Part shown: piece after piece, positions 1 to 6,728 of the stretch
How positions within the stretch are numbered: the stretch's first letter is position 1
Layout: each line of letters opens with the position of its first letter
Assembly (NCBI GenBank): GCA_934183355.1
Contig: CAKPST010000071.1
Span: 1-7,127, forward strand
Direction of reading: 5' to 3'
Origin: an uncultured Prevotella sp.
GTDB taxonomy: Bacteria; Bacteroidota; Bacteroidia; Bacteroidales; Bacteroidaceae
DNA length: 7,127 nt
Notes under the pieces: model-generated
What the model was told of the DNA's origin: nothing
Seen by the model: only the letters and a program-made list of their open reading frames with translations
Databases searched by the model: none
Position numbers and translations under genes: made by a program

Positions 1-29
1 CCTTTATTTATTATGTCTGGTTGGCTTCT

Positions 30-1073
30 TTAGTATTCAGCATCATTAGCCAGATGCCATGTGGTGAGATAAGATGCACGTGAGATATCGCGCAACTTGG
101 GATAGTTGATAGTTGAAGCCTCATCTGACGGGAAGTTGTAGTGGGGCTGTCCTCCTGTGTGATACCATACGATAGGCACTCCCTTGAGATGGAATGATGC
201 CTGGTCGCTACCTCCAACTGGATTGTCCCATGCACGATAGTCTGGGTCGAAGCAGAAATTGTAGGTTGCCATATCACTCTTGAGCCACTCGCCAATCTTT
301 GGATGTGACGCAGTATAGAAGTACATCAGATAGCGGCTATCTGTACCACTGCCCACCATGTCGAAGTTGAGATAACCCTTCACTTCGTTCATGCGAGTGT
401 AGTTCTCTGTAAAATAACGTGAACCGAGCAGTCCCTGCTCCTCACCATCCCAGAATGCGAAGATGATAGTTCGCTCAGGCTGTGCTCCACTCACTACGAA
501 CGCCTTCATTATCTGCAACACGGCAGCAACACCTGATGCATTGTCGTCAGCACCATTATATATCTTGTCGCCCTCTATATCATTATATGTTCCCTCGTGG
601 TCGAGATGCGCTCCCACTACCACTGCCTCGTCGCTCTTCTTGCCTGGCAACACGGCGAGTACATTGCTGAGATACATTGTCTGATGTACTTGTTTCTTGA
701 TTTCGGCAATAGAGTCTGCCTCAACAAAGAATCTCACACCACGCTTCAGTTTCTGCACTGCGCATGCCTCAAACGGCTGCTCATAGCTATCACCCAAGAG
801 AGGCTTAAGTCCTGCCTGACGAATTTGTGATATGATATACTGCTTGGCGATACGCGAGCCACGCTCTCCGGCACGTCTACCCTCAAGCAGGTCGTCGGCG
901 AGGAAATATACATGCGCACGTGCTGCATCCTCGGTGATGGAGTTTAGTCCGGCTGCACGTTGCTCAATAGTTTGTTTCGACTCCTTCACCGTCTTCTTCT
1001 GTGCGGCAAAGGCTGTGGAATGTGTGCCGGCAAGCATAACTGCCGACAACAACATGACGTTTAATGTCTTCAT
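30..1073 (-). CDS. Secreted M28-family zinc aminopeptidase
   Basis: A 347-residue protein that should hydrolyse N-terminal residues from peptides outside the cytoplasm. Residues 1-23 form a signal peptide (short basic start, hydrophobic stretch, AFA|AQ cleavage site), with no lipobox cysteine. The complete M28 di-zinc site is visible. HLD at 156-158 gives a zinc ligand and the Asp that tunes it. GADDNASG at 174-181 gives the bridging Asp176. WDGEEQG at 208-214 gives the catalytic Glu211 and ligand Glu212. NFDMVG gives Asp238, and PHYNF gives His311. The length fits single-domain bacterial M28 enzymes, and roughly residues 95-150 form the less conserved lead-in to the catalytic core. The start is chosen because the signal peptide begins directly there. 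It is divergent from metY, 225 bp away. Substrate specificity cannot be read from the sequence. The family call is firm. Confidence 0.93.
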   Translation of the reverse strand: MKTLNVMLLSAVMLAGTHSTAFAAQKKTVKESKQTIEQRAAGLNSITEDAARAHVYFLADDLLEGRRAGERGSRIAKQYIISQIRQAGLKPLLGDSYEQPFEACAVQKLKRGVRFFVEADSIAEIKKQVHQTMYLSNVLAVLPGKKSDEAVVVGAHLDHEGTYNDIEGDKIYNGADDNASGVAAVLQIMKAFVVSGAQPERTIIFAFWDGEEQGLLGSRYFTENYTRMNEVKGYLNFDMVGSGTDSRYLMYFYTASHPKIGEWLKSDMATYNFCFDPDYRAWDNPVGGSDQASFHLKGVPIVWYHTGGQPHYNFPSDEASTINYPKLRDISRASYLTTWHLANDAEY

Positions 1074-1101
1074 ATATTATAATGTGTTTTAGTTAGATTG
1101 C

Positions 1102-1121
1102 ACCATAGGTTGGTATGCAAA
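1102..1121. repeat. Palindrome-like site 1 (ACCA-N5-TGGTATGCAAA)
   Basis: ACCA at 1102-1105 and TGGT at 1111-1114 are inverted, with a 5-bp spacer, followed by ATGCAAA. A slightly wider pair, TTGCA (1098-1102) and TGCAA (1116-1120), is also inverted. The site abuts and partly overlaps the candidate -7 element of the peptidase gene. The TGGTATGC half recurs at site 2. This is a possible operator; no regulator gene is present in the window. Confidence 0.35.
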
Positions 1122-1134
1122 ATTAGCAAAAATA
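1118..1134 (-). promoter_or_regulatory. Candidate Bacteroidota -7 elements for the M28 peptidase gene
   Basis: On the minus strand two overlapping-register matches to the Bacteroidota -7 consensus TAnnTTTG occur: TAATTTTG (1125 down to 1118) and TATTTTTG (1134 down to 1127). Both are 45-60 bp upstream of the peptidase start. The nearest upstream TTTG elements (1153-1150 and 1141-1138) give spacings of 24, 15 or 12 bp rather than the usual 19-21, so the -33 partner is poor. The region is AT-rich, so chance matches are possible. Confidence 0.4.
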
Positions 1135-1171
1135 ATCCAAATCATACATCAAATGGGCCTAAAAATGAATA

Positions 1172-1189
1172 ATACCACATATATGGTAT
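1172..1189. repeat. Palindrome site 2 (ATACCA-N6-TGGTAT)
   Basis: Two perfect 6-bp inverted arms, ATACCA at 1172-1177 and TGGTAT at 1184-1189, are separated by CATATA. The sequence runs on as GCCAAATAACAAAATTA, echoing the GCAAAATTA that follows site 1. It lies about 23 bp upstream of the metY -33 element and between the two divergent promoters. It could be a regulator-binding site or a weak hairpin, and the sequence alone does not decide. Confidence 0.4.
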
Positions 1190-1211
1190 GCCAAATAACA
1201 AAATTATGCGA

Positions 1212-1242
1212 TTGTATAACACATAGAATTGGCGTAACTTTG
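1212..1242 (+). promoter_or_regulatory. Bacteroidota-type promoter for metY-cysK
   Basis: TTG at 1212-1214 (preceded by A rather than T) is separated by exactly 20 bp from TAACTTTG at 1235-1242. The latter is a full match to the -7 consensus TAnnTTTG recognised by the primary sigma factor of Bacteroidota. Transcription would start near 1247-1250, leaving a short A-rich leader of about 50 nt before the metY ATG. The leader is too short and unstructured for a SAM riboswitch or T-box. A purine run (AGAAAGGG) sits about 5 nt before the start and may help ribosome binding. Confidence 0.75.
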
Positions 1243-1298
1243 CAATCGTAAAAACACACAAATAGAATAATAACCAAAACAAAAGAAAGGGCAAAACA

Positions 1299-2588
1299 AT
1301 GAGCAACAAAAAACTGCATTTCGAAACACTCCAGCTTCACGTAGGTCAGGAACAGCCAGATCCGGCAACCGACGCACGCGCCGTGCCTATCTACCAGACC
1401 ACAAGTTATGTGTTCCGCAACTCACAGCATGCCGCCGACCGCTTCGGACTGCGCGACGCTGGCAATATCTATGGTCGTCTGACCAACTCTACACAGGGCG
1501 TTTTCGAAGACCGTGTTGCTGCCCTTGAGGGTGGTGTAGCTGGTCTTGCTGTAGCATCGGGTGCCGCTGCCGTCACCTATGCCTTGCAGAATATCGTACA
1601 GAATGGCGACCATATCGTAGCTGCCGACAACCTATATGGCGGTTCGTTCAACCTCATCACTCATACACTCGCTACACAGGGCATCACTAATACCATCGTC
1701 AATGTCAACGACCTTGAGGCTCTTGAGGCTGCCATACAGCCTAACACTAAGGTGGTGTACGCCGAGACTTTCGGCAATCCTAACTCTGATGTCACCAATC
1801 TGGAGGCTGTGGCTGAGGTGGCTCACCGTCACAACATTCCGTTTATCGTCGACAACACATTTGGCACTCCTTACATAATACGCCCTATTGAGCACGGAGC
1901 CGACGTTGTTGTACATTCTGCCACAAAATTCATCGGTGGACATGGTTCAAGTCTTGGTGGCGTTATCGTTGACGGAGGCACATTCGACTGGAAGGCTAAT
2001 GCTGACAAATTCCCTTCACTCGCCAAGCCAGACCCAAGCTATCATGGTGCTGTATTTGCCGACGTTGCAGGCAAGGCTGCCTTCGTGACACGCATCCGTG
2101 CCGTCATACTGCGCGATACTGGCGCTACTATCTCTCCATTCAACGCTTGGATTCTGCTCCAAGGTCTTGAGACTCTGTCGCTGCGTGTGGAGCGCCATGT
2201 AGAAAATGCACTCAAGGTTGTGGAATATCTTGCTAACAATCCGAAGGTGGAGAAGGTGAACCATCCATCGTTGCCTTCTCATCCCGACCACGAACTCTAC
2301 AAGAAGTACTTCCCCAATGGCGGCGGTTCTATCTTCACATTCGAGATTAAGGGTGGACAGGATGCTGCATGGAAGTTTATCGACCACTTGCAGATATTCT
2401 CATTGCTTGCCAATGTGGCTGACGTGAAGAGTCTCGCCATACATCCTGCTACGACAACCCACTCGCAGATGTCGCCTGAGGAACTTGCCCAGCAGCACAT
2501 CACTCCGTCGACAATACGTCTGAGCATCGGCACTGAGCATATCGACGACATCATCGACGACTTGCAGCAGGCATTTGACGCAATCTAA
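1299..2588 (+). CDS. metY: O-acetylhomoserine sulfhydrylase (O-acetylhomoserine aminocarboxypropyltransferase)
   Basis: A 429-residue cytoplasmic PLP enzyme of the Cys/Met metabolism family. It is expected to convert O-acetyl-L-homoserine and sulfide into homocysteine and acetate, the direct sulfhydrylation route to methionine. The Schiff-base lysine is Lys210 in SATKFIGGHG, Asp185 in VDNTFGTP pairs with the PLP nitrogen, and Tyr113 in DNLYGG stacks on the cofactor. Tyr58 and Arg60 in IYGRLTN reach the phosphate of the neighbouring subunit, and Arg407 in TIRLSIGTE should hold the substrate carboxylate. A length near 430, longer than the roughly 380-400 of cystathionine gamma-synthases and lyases, and the extended 220-275 region are typical of MetY. 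The promoter above serves it, and cysK follows after 45 nt. A related sulfhydrylase acting on O-acetylserine as well cannot be excluded. Confidence 0.94.
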   Translation: MSNKKLHFETLQLHVGQEQPDPATDARAVPIYQTTSYVFRNSQHAADRFGLRDAGNIYGRLTNSTQGVFEDRVAALEGGVAGLAVASGAAAVTYALQNIVQNGDHIVAADNLYGGSFNLITHTLATQGITNTIVNVNDLEALEAAIQPNTKVVYAETFGNPNSDVTNLEAVAEVAHRHNIPFIVDNTFGTPYIIRPIEHGADVVVHSATKFIGGHGSSLGGVIVDGGTFDWKANADKFPSLAKPDPSYHGAVFADVAGKAAFVTRIRAVILRDTGATISPFNAWILLQGLETLSLRVERHVENALKVVEYLANNPKVEKVNHPSLPSHPDHELYKKYFPNGGGSIFTFEIKGGQDAAWKFIDHLQIFSLLANVADVKSLAIHPATTTHSQMSPEELAQQHITPSTIRLSIGTEHIDDIIDDLQQAFDAI

Positions 2589-2633
2589 ATAGATAAACAA
2601 CTTGAAATAGAAACAATAAAATTCGTATACAAC

Positions 2634-3581
2634 ATGACTAAGATAGCCAAGAAACTCACTGAGCTTATCGGCAACACGCCGTTGCTCGAACTGGGTGCCT
2701 ACTCGTCGAAACGAGGTGTCGAGACACCAATTATTGCCAAGGTGGAATATTTCAACCCAGGTGGTAGTGTGAAGGATCGTGTAGCGTTTGCTATGATTGA
2801 GGCTGCCGAGCGCAGTGGCAAACTGAAACCTGGTGCTACTATCATCGAGCCGACAAGCGGCAACACTGGTGTGGGCTTGGCTCTTGTCTCTGCCGTGAAA
2901 GGATATAAGCTCATTCTTACAATGCCCGAAACAATGAGTATTGAGCGCCGTAATCTTGTGAAAGCTTACGGCGCCACGGTAAAACTCACACCTGGCAAGG
3001 ACGGAATGGCTGGTGCTATTCGTGCAGCGGAAGAACTGCGTGACGCCACTCCTGGCAGCATCATCCTACAGCAGTTTGAGAATCCTGACAATCCAAAGAC
3101 TCACTACGAGATAACGGGTGTGGAGATATGGAACCAGACTGACGGCAATGTGGACATATTCGTAGCTGGCGTTGGTACGGGTGGCACGGTGTCTGGTATA
3201 GGCAAGCGCCTCAAAGAGAAAAATCCTAATGTAAAGGTGGTGGCTGTCGAGCCTGCCTCGTCGCCTGTGTTGAGTGGTGGCAAGAGTGGTCCACACAAGA
3301 TTCAGGGCATTGGTGCTGGATTTGTGCCTAAGACATACAATACCGAGGTCATTGACGAGGTGTTTACAGTTGAGAATGATGATGCCATTCGCACAGGTCG
3401 CCAACTGGCTGCCGAGGAGGGATTGCTTGTGGGCATCAGTTCGGGTGCTGCTGTATATGCTGCCACTCAGCTTGCACTGCGTCCTGAAAACAAGGGCAAA
3501 CGCATCGTCACATTATTGCCTGACACTGGCGAACGCTACCTCTCAACTGTCCTCTACGCATTTGACGAATACCCCCTCTAA
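2634..3581 (+). CDS. cysK: Cysteine synthase A (O-acetylserine sulfhydrylase)
   Basis: A 315-residue cytoplasmic fold-type II PLP enzyme that makes L-cysteine from O-acetyl-L-serine and sulfide. The PLP lysine is Lys47 in NPGGSVKDR. The substrate loop TSGNTG is at 74-79, the PLP phosphate loop GTGGT at 181-185, and the serine contacting the pyridine nitrogen lies in GISSGA at 267-272. [16 protein letters not shown] (217-232) and the C-terminal [10 protein letters not shown] are hallmarks of the CysK type rather than cystathionine beta-synthase or CysM. Length is normal and no key residue is missing. The gap to metY is only 45 nt and shows no full promoter, so the two genes are probably one operon of sulfide-fixing enzymes. 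It ends 4 bp before the large TTAACG-unit palindrome and converges on xth. No serine acetyltransferase gene (cysE) is present in the window. Confidence 0.96.
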   Translation: MTKIAKKLTELIGNTPLLELGAYSSKRGVETPIIAKVEYFNPGGSVKDRVAFAMIEAAERSGKLKPGATIIEPTSGNTGVGLALVSAVKGYKLILTMPETMSIERRNLVKAYGATVKLTPGKDGMAGAIRAAEELRDATPGSIILQQFENPDNPKTHYEITGVEIWNQTDGNVDIFVAGVGTGGTVSGIGKRLKEKNPNVKVVAVEPASSPVLSGGKSGPHKIQGIGAGFVPKTYNTEVIDEVFTVENDDAIRTGRQLAAEEGLLVGISSGAAVYAATQLALRPENKGKRIVTLLPDTGERYLSTVLYAFDEYPL

Positions 3582-3585
3582 AATA

Positions 3586-3662
3586 AATTAACGAATAATT
3601 AACGGGTAAATTAACGGGTAAATTAACGAATAATTAACGGGTAATTAACCGGCATTAACGAC
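3586..3662. repeat. Left arm: seven AATTAACG-type units
   Basis: Tandem units of 11-12 bp sharing the core ATTAAC(G/C): AATTAACGAAT (3586), AATTAACGGGTA (3597), AATTAACGGGTA (3609), AATTAACGAAT (3621), AATTAACGGGT (3632), AATTAACCGGC (3643) and a shortened ATTAACGAC (3654-3662). There is no unique spacer between units. The arm begins 4 bp after the cysK stop. Confidence 0.9.
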
Positions 3663-3676
3663 TATGTTTTTTCTTT

Positions 3677-3730
3677 GTCGTTAATTGCGGTTAATTACCC
3701 GTTAATTTACCCGTTAATTATTCGTTAATT
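3677..3730. repeat. Right arm: five inverted AATTAACG-type units
   Basis: Read on the minus strand the units are AATTAACGAAT (3730-3720), AATTAACGGGTA (3719-3708), AATTAACGGGT (3707-3697), AATTAACCGCA (3696-3686) and ATTAACGAC (3685-3677). Positions 3697-3730 are perfectly complementary to 3586-3619 (34 bp), and 3677-3696 pair with 3643-3662 with only small mismatches. The left arm carries 23 extra bases (3620-3642), equal to two units. The arm ends 6 bp before the xth stop codon. Confidence 0.9.
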
Positions 3731-3736
3731 ATGTGG

Positions 3737-4486
3737 TTATTCAATGTCGAGTTCCACAGGGCAATGATCGCTGCCATACACCTCTGTATGTATTGCAGCC
3801 CCCTTTGTGCGCTCAAGCAGACGCTCTGACACAATGAAGTAGTCAATGCGCCAACCCGCGTTCTTCTCACGTGCACGGAATCTGTACGACCACCACGAAT
3901 ATGTCGGGTCGTCAGGATGCAGCGTACGGAACGTGTCGACAAATCCCTCAGCAAGCATACGTGTCATCTTCTGACGCTCCTCGTCTGTGAATCCTGCATT
4001 CTTGCGATTGGTCTTAGGATTCTTGAGGTCTATCTCCTCATGAGCCACATTCAGGTCGCCGCACAGGATGACAGGCTTTTTGGCGTCAAGACTTTTGATA
4101 TAGTTGAAGAAGTCGTCCTCCCACGTCATACGATAGTCGAGACGACGCAGACCATCCTGCGAATTTGGCGTATAACAAGTGACGAGATAGAAGTCCTGCA
4201 TTTCGAGAGTGATGACACGTCCCTCGTGGTCGTGCTCGTCAATGCCTATGCCATAGGTCACCGACAGCGGAGTGTGGCGTGTGTACACAGCCGTACCCGA
4301 ATAGCCTTTTTTCTCGGCATAGTTCCAGTATGACTCATAACCAGGAAACTGCAAATCGAGCTGTCCTGCCTGCATCTTGGTTTCTTGCAGACAAAAAAAG
4401 TCCGCGTCAAGTGTACGGAAAGAGTCCTCAAACCCTTTCTGCACACATGCACGCAGACCATTAACATTCCATGAAATGAATTTCAT
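3737..4486 (-). CDS. xth: Exodeoxyribonuclease III / AP endonuclease
   Basis: A 249-residue enzyme of the exonuclease-endonuclease-phosphatase fold that cuts DNA 5' of abasic sites and trims 3' ends in base-excision repair. All active-site residues of the family are present: Asn7 in WNVNG, metal-binding Glu35 in LQETK, Tyr105 in CYTPNS, Asp144 and Asn146 in GDLNVAH, Asp215 in GWRIDYF, and the Asp240-His241 pair in SDHCPV. GYSGTA (61-66) and the absence of an N-terminal extension also fit. The YTPNS and GDLNVAH forms resemble the ExoA/APE1 branch more than E. coli Xth. Its start is 9 bp after the stop of the upstream lipoprotein gene, so the two are probably co-transcribed. Downstream it meets the TTAACG palindrome. 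Confidence 0.95.
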   Translation of the reverse strand: MKFISWNVNGLRACVQKGFEDSFRTLDADFFCLQETKMQAGQLDLQFPGYESYWNYAEKKGYSGTAVYTRHTPLSVTYGIGIDEHDHEGRVITLEMQDFYLVTCYTPNSQDGLRRLDYRMTWEDDFFNYIKSLDAKKPVILCGDLNVAHEEIDLKNPKTNRKNAGFTDEERQKMTRMLAEGFVDTFRTLHPDDPTYSWWSYRFRAREKNAGWRIDYFIVSERLLERTKGAAIHTEVYGSDHCPVELDIE

Positions 4487-4495
4487 TGTTTATCT

Positions 4496-5200
4496 TTATT
4501 TCATGCAAGTGAATAACACATTGCGCATGTATATAGACGGAATGAGATTTTTCTCTGACATTTCGTCGATACAGATGCCATACAAATTCGACTGGAACAC
4601 GAACATGCTATTGATGTTCAAAATATCATTGGTAGCAAACTGATACAATCCCACGTTTGTGGCAAATACGAAATATACATCATGATTGCTGCCATTAAAC
4701 TCCAAGTTCACCTTTATAGCATCTGGCTGAACATAGAAGCCTACACCGTTTGTACCCGACCACCATGCGTTCGGGTGTGTCAAGTTGCACTTCACCTGCA
4801 TAGTCTTCATAGGCGCTGTCTGCTCAAGGTTGCTGATAGCCTTCTGCAATGCGATGTACTTCTTGCCATCGTCAGTAGTCTCATAATCCTTGCTCACATA
4901 GATAGCAGAGTCGAGCATGTGTATCGGGAATTCGGTTGTCACAGTGCCGTCGTTTCTAACGTTCCATGATGTCTCAAGCGAATCATACTTTTGGTACACC
5001 ATATTGCCATACATTGCGTATCCCTTAGGATAATAGAAGCGTGTCTTTCCGCTGTAGTTGCCAACCATTTTGGTCTTCAATGTTGCGAGGTCTGCCTCAG
5101 AAACACTATTGTCCTCAATGTCATTGTTACATGATGTGAGCGACATTGACACGGTCAGCATGCCCACGAGGAGCATAAGAATAAACTTAAGATTCTTCAT
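4496..5200 (-). CDS. Predicted lipoprotein of unknown function (possibly DUF4840-like)
   Basis: A 234-residue protein with a lipoprotein signal: MKNLK basic start, hydrophobic residues 6-20 and a lipobox LTSC ending at Cys24. This predicts cleavage and lipid attachment at Cys24 and a periplasmic or outer-membrane location. After an acidic NNDIEDN linker comes SEADLATLKTKMVGNYSG (34-51), an opening common in small Bacteroidales lipoproteins with a calycin-like beta domain. The remainder alternates polar and aromatic residues (YYPKGYAMYG, VGFYVQPD, DVYFVFATNVGLYQF), consistent with beta-strands. No enzymatic motif is seen. I recall the DUF4840 family as similar but cannot verify it. It lies 142 bp after folE and 9 bp before xth. 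No clear TAnnTTTG promoter precedes it. Confidence 0.85.
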   Translation of the reverse strand: MKNLKFILMLLVGMLTVSMSLTSCNNDIEDNSVSEADLATLKTKMVGNYSGKTRFYYPKGYAMYGNMVYQKYDSLETSWNVRNDGTVTTEFPIHMLDSAIYVSKDYETTDDGKKYIALQKAISNLEQTAPMKTMQVKCNLTHPNAWWSGTNGVGFYVQPDAIKVNLEFNGSNHDVYFVFATNVGLYQFATNDILNINSMFVFQSNLYGICIDEMSEKNLIPSIYMRNVLFTCMK

Positions 5201-5245
5201 TGTTTGTTTTATTATTATTATATGTTATTAATTATCTGTATCGGC

Positions 5246-5267
5246 AGCATCTCTAATGATGCTTTTT
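5246..5267 (+). terminator. Small hairpin followed by a T-run
   Basis: AGCATC (5246-5251) and GATGCT (5258-5263) form a 6-bp stem with a 6-nt loop, followed on the plus strand by T4 (5264-5267). The polarity fits a plus-strand terminator, but no plus-strand gene precedes it. In the minus direction, that of folE, the stem is preceded by the A-run and has no T-run after it. A role in ending or slowing folE transcription is possible but weakly supported. Confidence 0.3.
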
Positions 5268-5273
5268 GGGGTT

Positions 5274-5289
5274 ATTCTATATGTAGAAT
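5274..5289. repeat. Short perfect inverted repeat downstream of folE
   Basis: ATTCTA (5274-5279) and TAGAAT (5284-5289) flank a 4-nt loop TATG. It lies 53 bp after the folE stop and 10 bp from the hairpin at 5246-5263. This AT-rich 6-bp stem could be part of the folE 3' region or a site controlling the lipoprotein gene. Chance occurrence is quite possible. Confidence 0.25.
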
Positions 5290-5342
5290 GCATGGATTTG
5301 AGAAACATTGCACCGAGACAAACAATTTTTTACATTTTTCTA

Positions 5343-5936
5343 TTAAAACTTATGTGAGTCGGCATTGATGAGATTCATAAACTCCTGACGTGTCTTAGCC
5401 TGCTCAAAAGCTCCCGAGAAGTCGCTCGTAACTGTTACCGAACCCAACTTCTCCACTCCTCGCATCTGCATGCACATGTGCTTTGCCTCTACCACTACCA
5501 TCACGCCAAGCGGATGCAGTGTCTGCTCTATACACTCACGTATCTGCTGTGTCAGTCGTTCCTGCACCTGCAATCTGTGCGAGAAGATGTCAACCACACG
5601 CGCTATCTTGCTCAATCCTGTGATGTAGCCATTGGGAATATATGCCACATGAGCCTTGCCATAGAATGGCAGCATGTGATGTTCGCAGAGCGAGAACACG
5701 TCGATGTCCTTGACAATGACCATCTGGTTGTAGTCTTCCTTGAACAGAGCGTCAGTTAGCACCTTGTGTGGGTCTTGATAATATCCGCGTGTCAGCGTCT
5801 GCATAGCTTTGGCTACACGCATTGGGGTTTTCTGTAGTCCTTCGCGCTCAGGGTCTTCACCAAGCAACGTCAACACTTGCTTATAGTGGACTGCGAGGTC
5901 GTCGAGCCCCTCGCGGTATTCGGGATTAAGATTCAT
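5343..5936 (-). CDS. folE: GTP cyclohydrolase I (zinc-dependent, FolE1)
   Basis: A 197-residue cytoplasmic enzyme that converts GTP to 7,8-dihydroneopterin triphosphate and formate, the first step of tetrahydrofolate and other pterin synthesis. The zinc ligands are Cys84 and His87 in [10 protein letters not shown] and Cys155 in KHMCMQMRG. His86 and His153 correspond to catalytic His112 and His179 of E. coli Fol[24 protein letters not shown] (107-129, key residues Ser109, Lys110, Arg113) is the substrate-binding and oligomer core. The N-terminal helical part carries [18 protein letters not shown] (27-44), also typical. Length is normal (about 190-220 in the family). It follows the SPOR gene by 45 nt with no clear promoter between, so the two are likely co-transcribed. 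Confidence 0.97.
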   Translation of the reverse strand: MNLNPEYREGLDDLAVHYKQVLTLLGEDPEREGLQKTPMRVAKAMQTLTRGYYQDPHKVLTDALFKEDYNQMVIVKDIDVFSLCEHHMLPFYGKAHVAYIPNGYITGLSKIARVVDIFSHRLQVQERLTQQIRECIEQTLHPLGVMVVVEAKHMCMQMRGVEKLGSVTVTSDFSGAFEQAKTRQEFMNLINADSHKF

Positions 5937-5981
5937 GTGTTATGATTTATGAGTTTTTTATTTTGAGTTTTTATTTATTGC

Positions 5982-6668
5982 CTAATAAGCAACAGTTATC
6001 TTTCCGCTTACGATGCAAGCCTGTTTATAGCCCATCTTCTTCACCTGTTGTAGTATGGCGTTAGCCTCCTCGTAGGTGCGATAGTTGCCCACGCGGCATA
6101 TCCAGCGTGGCGAGTAGAAGTGGACATATACGGGCTGACTCGGGAATGCCCTCTTCACGGCATTTCCTGCATTCTGTGCCTTAATCTTGTCGTCGCGTGA
6201 ATTGCCTCCGGCATACACCTGTACACGATACCCGTTCACCTTGTACGAGCGACGCATCACCTTCTTGCTCATGTCCACCGACGGAGCCTCTGCCTCTGTG
6301 TCAGTAGTCTCGGTGTGTTGTGTTTCTGCCGTCTCCGCATGTCGGTTGTCGGGATGTATTGTCGTCTTGTGGCTTTCCACACTCGACGAGTTTTCTTTAT
6401 GCTGTTGAGTCTGTGCCGACTCATGAGTGTTCTGCTTCTTGGTAGGGGTGGTATTGGATGTTGCAGTGCTCTGACCTGGTGTCACAGGCTCCTGCTTTCG
6501 TGCGCTCACATTGGCGCCATTCACCAATTCCTCTATTTCGCGGCTCTGCGTCACGGTGACGTTTGCCTTGCCCTGCTTTTTCTCTTGCAGGTGCTGTGTG
6601 AACGTCTGCGCCTGTGCGGTGATGCCGATACAGAGCAGAATGCTGAACATGAAGAAAAAGCGTTTCAT
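5982..6668 (-). CDS. Secreted SPOR-domain protein
   Basis: A 228-residue protein. Residues 1-20 are a signal peptide (MKRFFF, hydrophobic core, AQA|QTF cleavage site). Residues about 30-60 contain EKKQGKANVTVTQSREIEELVNG, a form I recall from Bacteroidales SPOR proteins. Residues about 62-130 are a low-complexity linker rich in Thr, Gln, Ser, Glu and His. Residues about 145-222 form a SPOR domain (GYRVQVYAGG, then RWICRVGNYRTYEEANAILQQVKKMGYKQACIV). SPOR domains bind denuded peptidoglycan glycan strands, so a periplasmic role in envelope or division is likely. Cys191 and Cys218 in the domain could pair. The frame extends 33 codons upstream, but that peptide starts inside the terminator hairpin region and would bury the signal peptide, so the ATG at 6668 is preferred. 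It is followed by folE. Confidence 0.88.
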   Translation of the reverse strand: MKRFFFMFSILLCIGITAQAQTFTQHLQEKKQGKANVTVTQSREIEELVNGANVSARKQEPVTPGQSTATSNTTPTKKQNTHESAQTQQHKENSSSVESHKTTIHPDNRHAETAETQHTETTDTEAEAPSVDMSKKVMRRSYKVNGYRVQVYAGGNSRDDKIKAQNAGNAVKRAFPSQPVYVHFYSPRWICRVGNYRTYEEANAILQQVKKMGYKQACIVSGKITVAY

Positions 6669-6728
6669 TTTGTTATTCGTATAAGTGAGTAATATTGTAT
6701 ATATTATATAATGTGTAAAATCGAAAAT

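Larger units (their letters stand above)
3586..3730. terminator. Very long hairpin between convergent cysK and xth, possible bidirectional terminator
   Basis: The two arms can fold into a stem of about 54 bp with a 23-nt bulge and a 14-nt loop (3663-3676) that is T-rich on the plus strand, TATGTTTTTTCTTT. It fills essentially the whole gap between two genes transcribed towards each other, the usual place for a bidirectional terminator. It is much longer than a standard intrinsic terminator, lacks a T-run after the stem, and is AT-rich. It may therefore be an intergenic repeat element that also blocks read-through. The terminator role is inferred; the structure is directly visible. Confidence 0.5.

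Noticed and set aside
1243..1298. SAM riboswitch or T-box leader before metY
   Set aside because: The leader is only about 50 nt after the predicted start site, A-rich, and has no stable stem or known conserved core.
1149..1340. Minus-strand frame encoding a hydrophobic 63-residue peptide
   Set aside because: It overlaps the metY promoter and start, spans the palindrome, and has no ribosome-binding or promoter support.
3586..3730. The regularly repeated units as a CRISPR array
   Set aside because: Units of 11-12 bp are directly adjacent with no unique spacers, are inverted in the second half, and no cas gene is nearby.
3917..4333. Plus-strand 138-codon frame opposite xth
   Set aside because: It is the antisense shadow of a gene with all active-site motifs intact; its translation shows no domain or signal features.
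5951..5978. Direct repeat GAGTTTTT(T)ATTT before folE
   Set aside because: Two imperfect copies in a T-rich stretch are readily explained by base composition; no site or structure follows.
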